From Aquimarina sediminis (GTDB lineage: Bacteria; Bacteroidota; Bacteroidia; Flavobacteriales; Flavobacteriaceae): a stretch of 64,000 bases of DNA. The DNA lies in the NCBI RefSeq assembly GCF_002895435.1, contig NZ_POYJ01000012.1, positions 1 to 64,000 of the forward strand, read 5' to 3'. This document shows positions 25,386-33,586 of this stretch, piece after piece (the stretch's first letter is position 1; each line of letters begins with the position of its first letter). A model generated the notes under the pieces. It had not been told where the DNA came from. It saw only the letters and a list, made by a program, of their open reading frames with translations, and ran no database searches. The translations under genes and the position numbers were made by a program.

Positions 25386-26144
25386 ATGAACAAAAAGATT
25401 ATAGAGCTTGTAATATCTTTACCTGTAAATGTTTTTACGGGTAAAGATATTCACAATATTTTTTTAGAAGATTTATGGTTTAAACCAACAAAATTTTATG
25501 GATATGGCATAACATATGGGGATAAGGTTTTTCGGAAAAAATATTTTGATGATGTTAAGAAACAAAAAGAAGATGTAAGCTTTACAATATGGGATAAAAA
25601 GACCGATAACAGCTTTTCTGTAGTTAGACCAGTACCATACCATCAACACCAAAGGATTCATATACATTTTGATATAGCAGATTGGAATGTAGTAGTTTCA
25701 AAACTGGAAAAACATGTTTTGGATAAGGTGATTACTGGATATGCAGCTCAATATTATGATATATACTTTCAAAGTGCTAAAAATGCCACAGCATATCGTG
25801 TCAAAAATATGGAGCCTCCTAAAGAAAAATTGATTAAAAATCATATTGGATTACTTGAAGATATTGACATAAGTAATAATCCAGGCAGGGCTGATCTATT
25901 AAAAAATATGTGGATAACCTCGAATTGGCGTATGTGGTTTGGCAAAGAATTCTATAAAGAAGTTAGCAAAGAACACCTTAAAGGTTTCTCTCAAGCACAT
26001 GCAATTAGAGAGCTGGATAACGATGTGTTGTTTATGGAACTATATGAAGACCCTTTTGCTGCCGATTTTCCAGAAAACCGTAAAATTCAGCAAGCTTTTA
26101 GAGATTATGTTAAAATGGATGAACTTATAAAAAGACTTAAATAA
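25386..26144 (+). CDS. probable immunity protein for the nuclease toxin
   Basis: 252 residues, soluble, no signal peptide, rich in aromatic and charged residues. It starts six bases after the toxin gene ends, the standard place for a cytoplasmic immunity protein. VPYHQHQRIHIHFDIADWNV and HIGLLEDIDISNNPGRADLL are the most distinctive stretches. No family recognised by sequence. The next gene follows without a gap, so the three are co-transcribed. Confidence 0.55.
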   Translation: MNKKIIELVISLPVNVFTGKDIHNIFLEDLWFKPTKFYGYGITYGDKVFRKKYFDDVKKQKEDVSFTIWDKKTDNSFSVVRPVPYHQHQRIHIHFDIADWNVVVSKLEKHVLDKVITGYAAQYYDIYFQSAKNATAYRVKNMEPPKEKLIKNHIGLLEDIDISNNPGRADLLKNMWITSNWRMWFGKEFYKEVSKEHLKGFSQAHAIRELDNDVLFMELYEDPFAADFPENRKIQQAFRDYVKMDELIKRLK

Positions 26145-26549
26145 ATGGGCTACGAATTAAATATTATACGAGAAACTGACCCACCTATTCAATTACAGGA
26201 GTGGAATGAATATGTTGAAAATGATAATGAGTTAGAAATTGTTGATGTTGTTGAAGGCAAGAGTCTAGTTACAGGTTCTGAAATAAAAACACCTCTCGAA
26301 AAAGCTGCTAGATACAAAGACGAGAGAGCTATTTTTATTTTTTCTACAGATTACAATATGATAAGTGTTGTTAATCCAAGTCAAAAGACTGTAGATAAAA
26401 TGATAAAAATTGCAAATACTCTGGGAGCTATTGTACAAGGAGAAGAAGGAGAATTATACAATTCATTATCCAATCCAGAAATTTTTCAAGATTATGAATT
26501 TGTAAGGGTTGAAAAACCTAAAAAGTGGTTTGAGTTCTGGAAAAATTGA
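26145..26549 (+). CDS. small protein of the toxin-immunity operon
   Basis: 134 residues, soluble, alpha/beta. It begins MGYELNIIRETDPPIQLQEW, a pattern common in small proteins beside polymorphic toxins in Bacteroidota, and contains ERAIFIFSTDYNMISVVNPS and MIKIANTLGAIVQGEEGELY. Its start directly follows the stop of the preceding gene. It may be a second or orphan immunity protein or a partner of the first. A strong terminator follows. Confidence 0.55.
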   Translation: MGYELNIIRETDPPIQLQEWNEYVENDNELEIVDVVEGKSLVTGSEIKTPLEKAARYKDERAIFIFSTDYNMISVVNPSQKTVDKMIKIANTLGAIVQGEEGELYNSLSNPEIFQDYEFVRVEKPKKWFEFWKN

Positions 26550-26571
26550 ATCATAAAAACTAGTTAAATTG

Positions 26572-26607
26572 AAAACAACGCCCATTAGTATGATGGGCGT
26601 TGTTTTT
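26572..26607. terminator. strong terminator at the end of the toxin operon
   Basis: AAAACAACGCCCAT (26572-26585) and its complement (26593-26606) form a 14-bp perfect stem around TAGTATG with T residues on both strands. Confidence 0.85.
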
Positions 26608-26976
26608 GATGTAAGGATAACTTCTAGAAATCCCATAAATTATGAAATAGTCACAGTTTTATAATCACCAAAACCTTTTATATTCTTAATTTTTACTTCT
26701 CCACAGTCCGGGACTGACGATTTATAAATGTTTACTCGTGCTACTTTAATAAATAAATTTTCTATAATTACACAAGTGAAAGTTTTGTCTTTACCAAGAG
26801 AATAAGTTACTAACTAAGAAAAAAATGCACATCTTATTTATTGGTAAACAGTGTGTTTTCTGTCTTTTTAAAGACAGAAAAAAGGAAATAAAGACAATAT
26901 TTTTTATTGATATAAAGACAAGCAAAAAGGCTTATATATTCGTAATCGATAATACCGAATAAAAAGCCTTTCACAC
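26608..26976. promoter_or_regulatory. recombinase control region with TAAAGACA repeats
   Basis: 369 bases without a gene. TAAAGACA occurs three times in the same orientation at 26869-26876, 26889-26896 and 26913-26920, and the first belongs to a 12-bp inverted repeat (26856-26881) with TTTTCTGTCTTT. Spacings of 20 and 24 bases place the copies near the same face of the helix. The array ends 57 bases before the start of the 66-residue gene, so it may bind a regulator of the recombinase operon. Confidence 0.45.
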
Positions 26977-27177
26977 ATGAAATCATCTAATGAGGATAAA
27001 GAGTTAAAAATACTAAGTATTAAAGAACTTAGAGAATTTGAAGGACTTGAAAACTTAACAGATGAACAAGCAAAAGAAATGATTAACATCTTCAAGGAAT
27101 TATCATTATTAGCACACAAAATTATTATCCAAGATGACAGATTTACAACAATTCCAAATCTTCGCAAAGAAGAATAA
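26977..27177 (+). CDS. small protein co-encoded with the recombinase
   Basis: 66 residues, acidic and helical: LKILSIKELREFEGLENLTD then EQAKEMINIFKELSLLAHKI. It overlaps the recombinase gene by 44 bases in another frame, which points to translational coupling. A short acidic partner before a serine recombinase could be a regulator or recombination directionality factor, but the sequence does not prove it. Confidence 0.55.
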   Translation: MKSSNEDKELKILSIKELREFEGLENLTDEQAKEMINIFKELSLLAHKIIIQDDRFTTIPNLRKEE

Positions 27178-28723
27178 TCAAAAGATTGTTACTAATAACA
27201 AAGCTGTAATCTATACTAGGGTTTCAGATGTGAAACAAAAGGATAATACAAGTCTAGAGAGCCAAAAAGAAATTTGTACCGAATTCGCTTTAAAAAATGG
27301 TTATGAGATTTGCGCATACTTTGGTGGCACTCACGAGAGTGCAAAAACAGATGAAAGAAAGGCATATAAAGAAATGCTAACCTTTGTAAAACGAAAAAGG
27401 ATTACAAACATCATTGTGCATAGTCTAGATAGATATTCTCGTACCGGTGGTTTGGCTATTGCGACTGTAGAGAATTTAAAAAAGAAAGGAATAAAAGTAC
27501 TTTCGATTTCCCAAAATGTTGATAGCGATACCCCGACAGGTACATTCATGCAAAACTTTCATTTATTATATAGTAGGTATGATAATGATATAAGAAGAGA
27601 GAAAACCATCACAGGGATGCGTCACCGTCTTCTAAATGGGTATTATATGGGTGTTGCTCCTTTGGGGTATAAAAATGCTAGAAACAAGCAAAATATCCCT
27701 ATCATAGTTCCTAATGAAAATGCAAACTATATTGAAAAGATATTTTCTTGGAAAGTAAATCAAAATTTATCTAACGTAGAAATTATTGATAAGTTAAAAC
27801 TACAAGGGTTAACAATTTATAAACAACGCTTAACGGATATTTTTAGAAACCCTACTTACTGCGGTTTACTTTCACATAGCTTATTAGATGGTAAAGTAGT
27901 AAAAGGAAACCATCAACCTATCATATCAAAAGAAATGTTCTTAAGAGCCAATGGTATTCAATCTAAGAATTATCAAAACTATTCCCATAAAAAAGAAAAC
28001 GATAATTTACCACTAAAAACCTTCGCTTATTGTAGTTCCTGTAAAAGCCCTTTAACAGGCTATATCGTTAAGAAAAAGAAGTTGTATTATTATAAGTGTA
28101 AAACTGTTGGGTGTTCGTGTAATAGAAGCTCTAGAGCATTGCATGAACAATTCAAAAGGCTACTTTCCTGTTTTGAGATAGAAAAAAAATATATTGCTCC
28201 TTTAAAAAAACAATTAGGTTATACTTTTGATCATTATTTTAAGGTGCAAAAAGATAATACACCAAATTTAAAATATTCTTTAGCTACTATTAAAAATAAG
28301 ATAGATAAAACGCAGGAACGGTTTGTATTAGGAGAAATTGATATAACATTATATGATAAATTCAATTCCAAATTTGAAGAAGAAAAAAGAGCAATTGAAA
28401 AAGAATTGAAAAATAACACTTTAAAAAGTTCGAACCTTACAAAATATGTAGACAACTGTATTAAATTATTCTCTAACTTAAATAAAATATGGGAGTTAAG
28501 TGATTATGTTGGTAAACAGGAACTACAAAAATTATTGTTCCCCGAAGGGATTACGTACAATAGAGAAAAAGACAGTGTTCGAACCAATTTGGTTAATCCA
28601 ATTTTAGAAATAACAAGTTCACTTTCAAAACTTTATTCAAAAAATAAAAGCGGACAAGTAGTAGATTTTACTAACTTGTCCGCTTGTGTGACCTCGGCAG
28701 GATTCAAACCTGCAACCTCTTGA
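27134..28723 (+). CDS. large serine recombinase (site-specific integrase)
   Basis: 529 residues. Residues 23-165 form the resolvase domain: KAVIYTRVSDVKQKDNTSLE with S31 as nucleophile, HSLDRYSRTGGLAIATVENL with the catalytic Arg pair, then the long E helix. Residues 175-270 match the Recombinase domain (GVAPLGYKNARNKQNIPII). A zinc ribbon follows (CSSCKSPLTGYI...YKCKTVGCSC, about 299-335), then a coiled coil (about 370-440). The C terminus ends VTSAGFKPATS, which is the antisense reading of the tRNA-Arg gene, so the stop codon lies inside the tRNA. The frame also crosses the tRNA's terminator. This places the recombinase at the edge of its own attachment site. Confidence 0.9.
   Translation: MTDLQQFQIFAKKNNQKIVTNNKAVIYTRVSDVKQKDNTSLESQKEICTEFALKNGYEICAYFGGTHESAKTDERKAYKEMLTFVKRKRITNIIVHSLDRYSRTGGLAIATVENLKKKGIKVLSISQNVDSDTPTGTFMQNFHLLYSRYDNDIRREKTITGMRHRLLNGYYMGVAPLGYKNARNKQNIPIIVPNENANYIEKIFSWKVNQNLSNVEIIDKLKLQGLTIYKQRLTDIFRNPTYCGLLSHSLLDGKVVKGNHQPIISKEMFLRANGIQSKNYQNYSHKKENDNLPLKTFAYCSSCKSPLTGYIVKKKKLYYYKCKTVGCSCNRSSRALHEQFKRLLSCFEIEKKYIAPLKKQLGYTFDHYFKVQKDNTPNLKYSLATIKNKIDKTQERFVLGEIDITLYDKFNSKFEEEKRAIEKELKNNTLKSSNLTKYVDNCIKLFSNLNKIWELSDYVGKQELQKLLFPEGITYNREKDSVRTNLVNPILEITSSLSKLYSKNKSGQVVDFTNLSACVTSAGFKPATS
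28632..28684 (-). terminator. terminator of tRNA-Arg, embedded in the recombinase gene
   Basis: AGCGGACAAGT (28649-28659) and ACTTGTCCGCT (28674-28684) form an 11-bp perfect stem. On the minus strand it is followed by TTTATTTTTTG. It starts five bases after the 3' end of the tRNA, so it ends tRNA transcription. Confidence 0.8.
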
Positions 28724-28762
28724 GCCGTAATCAAGTGCACTATTCAGTTATGCTACGAGGCC
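28689..28762 (-). tRNA. tRNA-Arg(ACG)
   Basis: 74 bases without encoded CCA. Acceptor GGCCTCG pairs with CGAGGTC (one G-U). D stem GCAT/GTGC with loop AACTGAATA. Anticodon stem CTTGA/TCAAG with loop TTACGGC, giving ACG (A34 read as inosine after TadA). T stem GCAGG/CCTGC with loop TTTGAAT. The loop has U56 in place of C56 and the D loop has GA where GG is usual, which could be a compensated 19-56 pair. It marks the right end of the accessory island. Confidence 0.9.
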
Positions 28763-29012
28763 GTTTTGCGGGTGCAAATATAGTAGTTTTTTATATTGCT
28801 GGCAAAATTTATTATTGATTTTTTATTAATTCTAATACTACTACGTAATGTGTCTTGTATACGAATAATTATGAAAACGAGATTCGGGTAGTATTAATGT
28901 TTGTTGTTAACTCTTTGGTGTATAGTAAACAAGGTTGCGTTGTGTGCTCTTTAGGGGTATCATTTTTTATCTTTTTGAGGTCTCTTTTTTTTATTTTCAT
29001 TATTTTCGGGCG

Positions 29013-29525
29013 ATGAATATACAAGATTACATCAGAGATATTCCTGATTTTCCTAAACCAGGAATTTTGTTTAAAGATATAACTCCGTTGCTGGCTGATC
29101 ATAAAGCTTTAGTGAGTTGTGTAGGTCAATTAGTAGATTTGATCCCTAAAGATGTTAAAATAGATAAGGTAGTCGGTATCGAGGCTCGAGGCTTTATTAT
29201 GGGAAGTATGATAGCAGAACGATTGGAAGCCGGGTTTATACCTGTTCGAAAAAAAGGAAAATTGCCGTATGATGTACATTCAAAAAGTTATAACCTTGAG
29301 TATGGAGACGATTCTTTAGAAATTCATGTTGATGCGATCAAAGCTGGAGAAAATGTTTTGATCCATGATGATGTGCTAGCTACAGGAGGAACGGCAAAAG
29401 CTGTTTGTGAATTGGTTGAAGAACTTGGCGGAGTGGTGGTGCAATGTAATTTTATTATGGAGCTAAGTTTCCTTAACGGTAGTGCTAAGCTTGGAACACC
29501 TGCGTCTGCTCTTTTAAAGTATTAA
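29013..29525 (+). CDS. apt: adenine phosphoribosyltransferase
   Basis: 170 residues, close to the usual 170-180. It converts adenine and PRPP to AMP in the purine salvage pathway, in the cytoplasm. Family signatures: IRDIPDFPKPGILFKDITPLL at the N terminus, VVGIEARGFIMGSMIAERL, GFIPVRKKGKLP, and the PRPP loop VLIHDDVLATGGTAKA. The start MNIQDYIRDIP is chosen at 29,013, since an in-frame extension to 28,935 would add a hydrophobic leader that the family lacks. First chromosomal gene beyond the tRNA; a terminator follows. Confidence 0.95.
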   Translation: MNIQDYIRDIPDFPKPGILFKDITPLLADHKALVSCVGQLVDLIPKDVKIDKVVGIEARGFIMGSMIAERLEAGFIPVRKKGKLPYDVHSKSYNLEYGDDSLEIHVDAIKAGENVLIHDDVLATGGTAKAVCELVEELGGVVVQCNFIMELSFLNGSAKLGTPASALLKY

Positions 29526-29535
29526 ATATATAAAA

Positions 29536-29568
29536 ACAAATAGCCTTCAACTCTCGAAGGCTATTTGT
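29536..29568. terminator. bidirectional terminator between converging genes
   Basis: ACAAATAGCCTTC (29536-29548) pairs perfectly with its complement at 29556-29568 across a 7-base loop. It serves apt on the plus strand and the gene ending at 29,584 on the minus strand. Confidence 0.85.
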
Positions 29569-29583
29569 AAAACATTCAAAAAA

Positions 29584-30399
29584 CTACTTTTTGGTGGTAG
29601 CAATAATTGCTCCATCCTTTGCTTTATCACCATAAATGCTAACAGCAGTTTCTGACTTAAGAAAATCTACTTCAGCTAATTTATCTGATTTGGCAAGGTT
29701 ATCTAAAGTATTGAAATCAGCCTCTTTTCCGTCGATAATAATTAACTTTTCAATATTGGGGCTGTCTACAAAATTGAATTTATGAGTTCTAGAATTTTGA
29801 AGCGGATGCACTTGTTGTCCATTGAAAAAGAAGTCTCCATGGTCTCCCTCTTGAAAAGAAAAGGATTTCATGATTTGATCCTTCAGTTTTTGTACATCTA
29901 AATTTCCATTAAAAAAGAGAGAATCTGTTTCATGATCAAAGTCAAAAGTAAAACTGTGCTTTTTCATAATACTATCCATGTCAATTTGTGGATAAGTGAA
30001 TCCCGATTGGTTTTTCCAGGCGGTTATGTCAAACATACCTGAGTTGGTGATATATAAATTACCATTCTTGTAACCAAGTTCTATTTCAGAAATAGGTGTT
30101 TGGGATGAAGAAGAATACTGACTTTTTGTATTTCCTTTTTTAAGAATAATACTTAAGCTTGTAATTTCATTTTGAGGGTTAAATTCAATTTTTTTTATAT
30201 GTAACTCAATATCATTTTCAGAAAAGAATGTCTTTAGATCTTCTAACTCTTTTTCAGTAGTGTTTTTGTTGATAACTGCTGTTACTTCATCTGATTGAAG
30301 ATTGTTGATTGTATAGTAATTAGTGTCAAATGTACTGGTAAATGCTGTTAAAGTAGATATGCTTATTATACTTAGGCTTAATGTGATCCATTTTTTCAT
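29584..30399 (-). CDS. exported protein with TonB-plug-like C terminus
   Basis: 271 residues with a signal peptide (residues 1-21). The C-terminal 60 residues (KLIIIDGKEADFNTLDNLAK, SIYGDKAKDGAIIATTKK) match the plug-like motif found at the ends of M56/BlaR1-type and TonB-receptor-related proteins in Bacteroidota ('iYG.kA.nGvi.itTK'). The middle part has TTEKELEDLKTFFSENDIEL and ITSLSIILKKGNTKSQYSSS, typical of the same proteins. There is no M56 protease domain, so it is a stand-alone periplasmic version. Function unknown. Confidence 0.6.
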   Translation of the reverse strand: MKKWITLSLSIISISTLTAFTSTFDTNYYTINNLQSDEVTAVINKNTTEKELEDLKTFFSENDIELHIKKIEFNPQNEITSLSIILKKGNTKSQYSSSSQTPISEIELGYKNGNLYITNSGMFDITAWKNQSGFTYPQIDMDSIMKKHSFTFDFDHETDSLFFNGNLDVQKLKDQIMKSFSFQEGDHGDFFFNGQQVHPLQNSRTHKFNFVDSPNIEKLIIIDGKEADFNTLDNLAKSDKLAEVDFLKSETAVSIYGDKAKDGAIIATTKK

Positions 30400-30508
30400 A
30401 CTACATGTTTTTTTGGTTATTTATGGATGATACAACTTCATTCATAATTACGAAAAAGAGTAGTTAGTGTTGCAAAAAGAAATATTTTTTAACAATTGGA
30501 ATTGGCTT

Positions 30509-30661
30509 TTATCCCAACGCTTTTTTAGTTACATAAAGTTTCCATCCAAATACAAGGAGTTGTAATTTAGAGGCTTTACTAAGATCTACACGATTTTTAG
30601 TAAAGCTGGGAAGAATAACTTTATTTATTTTGGCGATAACTGAAAAGAATTGTTTTTGCAT
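30509..30661 (-). CDS. conserved 50-residue basic protein
   Basis: The frame reads MQKQFFSVIAKINKVILPSF, then a middle with KNRVDLSKASKLQLLVFGWK, and ends LYVTKKALG. Small proteins of the same length and pattern (MQK-FF...INK.lLPs...dl.KAsk.q....gwr.YVT..al) are familiar from flavobacterial genomes. It has no signal peptide. The high Lys content and conserved plan suggest a real gene of unknown role. Confidence 0.6.
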   Translation of the reverse strand: MQKQFFSVIAKINKVILPSFTKNRVDLSKASKLQLLVFGWKLYVTKKALG

Positions 30662-30736
30662 GGTGCAAAAATACAAAAAAACGAAATTAGTAAAAACTAG
30701 TCCTTGTATTACTTGATGAATTTTATATAAAAGTAT

Positions 30737-31486
30737 TTAAATCCTTTTGAGTAATTCTCTTTTTTTGTCTCTGGATATTGATAATGTCTTGCCATCGCTC
30801 ATTACAATATGCCCACCGTCATCATTACTCAATAGTTTTAGGTAATGGATGTTTATCAGATTGGATTTATGAATTCTAAAAAAATTGGACTGTGTCAATG
30901 TCTCTTCAAAAAACTTTAGGTTTTTAGAGACTACCATTTGAGGTTGATTGTTAAGGATAATAGAGGTGTAATTTCCTTCAGCGATACAGTACATAATATC
31001 TTCAATTTTAATAACATGAAGACCTCTTGTGTCTGATAATATAATTTGCGGAGATTCTCTTAGGTTGTATAAATTTTTTAAGTTTTCTTGAACATTGCTT
31101 TTGGATACTATTTCTTCATTAATTTGTTGAGAGGCTTTAGAAATAGCTTCTTTAAGTTTTATTGGGTCTACAGGTTTTAACAGGTAATCAATGGCGTCAT
31201 ATTTATATCCTTTTAGTGCATAATCATCATGAGCAGATATAAAAATTATCTTACAGTCCATTTGTCCAAGATTAGGAATCATTTCAAAAATTGTATTGTT
31301 TCCTAATTGGATATCCAAAAATACTATATCAGGGTTAACTTCTTTAAAGAGTTTTTTGATAGATAATTGATCCCATGCCTCGCCAATAACCTTTACTTGG
31401 GGACAATAGTTATCTAGTAATAGTTTTAGGCTGTTACGAGCCATTTTTTCATCGTCGATAATGATGCATTTTAGGGGCGTATTCAT
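30737..31486 (-). CDS. LytTR-family response regulator
   Basis: 249 residues. Receiver domain at 5-120: KCIIIDDEKMARNSLKLLLD, phospho-acceptor Asp in DIVFLDIQLGN (about 57), and DAIDYLLKPVDPIKLKEAIS with the conserved Lys. LytTR DNA-binding domain at about 150-249: RGLHVIKIEDIMYCIAEGNY, FRIHKSNLINIHYLK, DGKTLSISRDKKRELLKRI. It lies 7 bases downstream of the sensor kinase gene in the same operon, so the two form a two-component pair. Targets unknown. Confidence 0.9.
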   Translation of the reverse strand: MNTPLKCIIIDDEKMARNSLKLLLDNYCPQVKVIGEAWDQLSIKKLFKEVNPDIVFLDIQLGNNTIFEMIPNLGQMDCKIIFISAHDDYALKGYKYDAIDYLLKPVDPIKLKEAISKASQQINEEIVSKSNVQENLKNLYNLRESPQIILSDTRGLHVIKIEDIMYCIAEGNYTSIILNNQPQMVVSKNLKFFEETLTQSNFFRIHKSNLINIHYLKLLSNDDGGHIVMSDGKTLSISRDKKRELLKRI

Positions 31487-31493
31487 GATTTTT

Positions 31494-33395
31494 TTAGGTT
31501 ATGATTGGTAAATTAACTGTAACTCTAGTGCCTTTTGATTTCTTGTTATTGTCTAACAGATCTGTAATTTTCATAGAAGTCTCTTTGTATCCTACTTTTT
31601 TAAGAAGTTTTATTCTTTCGGATGTGTTTTTAGAGGCAATAGATAGATGTGTATTGTTTTTTGATTTTTTATTCATTTCAGCAGATTTTCTTCTGCCGAT
31701 ACCATTGTCTTCAATAATACATCGGATACTATTTTTCTTTTTTTCAAAGGATAATTTGAGTACTTTTTTATTTTTAGAACTAAGCCCGTGTATTACAGCG
31801 TTTTCTAAATGAGGTTGAATGATCATAGAAGGTATTTTGGGGTTTAATTCGATTAAGTTTTTATCAATAGATATATTCAAAACAAATTGATCGTCAAATC
31901 TTTTGTTCTCGAGAGTAACATAGGTTTTGATAATCTCTAGTTCTTCTTTAAAATTAATATATAAACTATCAGAACTGGATAATATTTTACGGATTAGTTG
32001 CGAAAGTTTTCTCATATGCTCGCTAGCTTCAAATTTGTCCTTTTGAAGAATAAAACTTTGCAATGTGTTAAATGAATTGAATAAGAAATGGGGATTCATT
32101 ATCGATCGTAATGATTTTAGCCTTGTCAAACTTATTTCTTCATTAAGTTGGGCTATTTTTAGTCTGCTTTTTTGATAAATAATCAAAAAGAACAAGAAGC
32201 AGATTATAGTCAGTACTCCAGAACTTAAAGCGATAATTTTGGTGTTATAGATTTGTTTATTCGTTTTTAGGTTTTTCTTTTCTAGAGAAGTAATCAGTTT
32301 GTTTTTTTCGGCAAGTATCTTATTAAACTCTAATCTGGCAATCTCTTTTTTTAGATTGTTTTTGTTGAATTTTTCGAGATAACTTTCTTTTGCTTTTAGA
32401 TACTGAATAGATTTTTTTAGGTCACCTTTGATTTCATATATCTCGGCCAGATCATTTAGGCTCATAATTGCAGAAGGAGGGTAATTGGATTTGGTGTTCT
32501 GTATTGATTTTTTGTAATACTCTATAGCTAAATCATAGTTTTTTAGTTTGTAATTAAGTTCTCCTATGGTATTAAAAAAGAAGGCTTCAAAAGATTTTTT
32601 TTGGTTATCAGCTATTTTATCCAAATCGATGTATTTATTTATGATAGCCGATGCTTCCTGTAGTTTGTTTTGTCTAATGTATGAGTAGGCTGTATTATTA
32701 GCGGCAACTTCAAGAGAGTTTACTTTGTCTGGATTTTTTTCAAGAATAGCAAGAGCTTTATTCGAGAAATAAGCCATTGAGTCTGGATAAGTCTTTTCAA
32801 AAGTTGTAGAGATATCTAATAGAGAAATGGCTCTCATATGATCATTGTTTGTGTCAATATAATCCAGTGACTTTTTGAAATATTCTCGTGCGAGTTCTGG
32901 TTCTAATAATTCATTAAATAGTGCCCCTTGATTAAGGATAATAGACCATCTTAACCTTCCTTTTTTATAATCACTTGAAATCTCATTTGCCTTGTTGTAA
33001 TACTCTAATGCTTTAATGTATTCATCTGCTTTTTGCATTTGCAAAGCTATCAGAGAATAAGTTTCTACAATGCAATCACGATTGTAGTATTCCTGGCAAT
33101 AATCTAACAGATCAAAAAGACCATCTATTTCTGTGTTTTCAGGTTGATTATAAGTGTAATATCTTAAAATGGCTAAATCATTTTTGATGATACTATCTTT
33201 ATTGTTAAGCTTTCTTGCTATTTTTTGATTCCTCTTAAGATTTTTAAGTATTGAATCCTGTTGTACTTTATATGAAGTAGTTTGTTGGGTGTCTTGTATG
33301 ATAAAAGAGAATGCAGAGTTGCTAGCTCCAATAGTTTTCGGATTAAAGAATTCCAATATAAAAAGCAATATGGGAATAGTTTTTTTTATTGTCAT
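31494..33395 (-). CDS. TPR-containing LytS-type histidine kinase
   Basis: 633 residues. Signal peptide or signal anchor at 1-24, TPR repeats at about 90-345 in the periplasm (YIKALEYYNKANEISSDYKK, YDLAIEYYKKSIQNTKSNYP), a coiled region and one membrane helix at about 383-403, then the LytS-type kinase: RSIMNPHFLFNSFNTLQSFI with the phospho-acceptor His (about 433), IIQPHLENAVIHGLSSKNKK and CIIEDNGIGRRKSAEMNKKS of the ATPase domain. Cytoplasmic kinase output passes to the LytTR regulator at 30,737. TPR sensors of this type are typical of Flavobacteriia. Confidence 0.9.
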   Translation of the reverse strand: MTIKKTIPILLFILEFFNPKTIGASNSAFSFIIQDTQQTTSYKVQQDSILKNLKRNQKIARKLNNKDSIIKNDLAILRYYTYNQPENTEIDGLFDLLDYCQEYYNRDCIVETYSLIALQMQKADEYIKALEYYNKANEISSDYKKGRLRWSIILNQGALFNELLEPELAREYFKKSLDYIDTNNDHMRAISLLDISTTFEKTYPDSMAYFSNKALAILEKNPDKVNSLEVAANNTAYSYIRQNKLQEASAIINKYIDLDKIADNQKKSFEAFFFNTIGELNYKLKNYDLAIEYYKKSIQNTKSNYPPSAIMSLNDLAEIYEIKGDLKKSIQYLKAKESYLEKFNKNNLKKEIARLEFNKILAEKNKLITSLEKKNLKTNKQIYNTKIIALSSGVLTIICFLFFLIIYQKSRLKIAQLNEEISLTRLKSLRSIMNPHFLFNSFNTLQSFILQKDKFEASEHMRKLSQLIRKILSSSDSLYINFKEELEIIKTYVTLENKRFDDQFVLNISIDKNLIELNPKIPSMIIQPHLENAVIHGLSSKNKKVLKLSFEKKKNSIRCIIEDNGIGRRKSAEMNKKSKNNTHLSIASKNTSERIKLLKKVGYKETSMKITDLLDNNKKSKGTRVTVNLPIIT

Positions 33396-33586
33396 ATCTA
33401 TAAGGTATAGAGGGTAAATTTACGAAACAATTAAAGTTTTGTTTTCTTTTTTGTGGTTTTGTTGATTTTATGTACGAAAAACAACAGTTCATGTAAAGGA
33501 ATGGGGGTTTTGTGTATTTTGATTTAATTTTAACAGATGTTAAGGATAAATTAGGAAACTTTTAATTTTTTAAACACAAACTCAAA

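Noticed and set aside
1..28690. Integrated tailed prophage
   Set aside because: No terminase, portal, HK97 capsid, protease or tail genes can be identified.
28935..29012. Longer N terminus for apt
   Set aside because: It adds 26 hydrophobic residues absent from the family; the start at 29,013 gives the normal N terminus.
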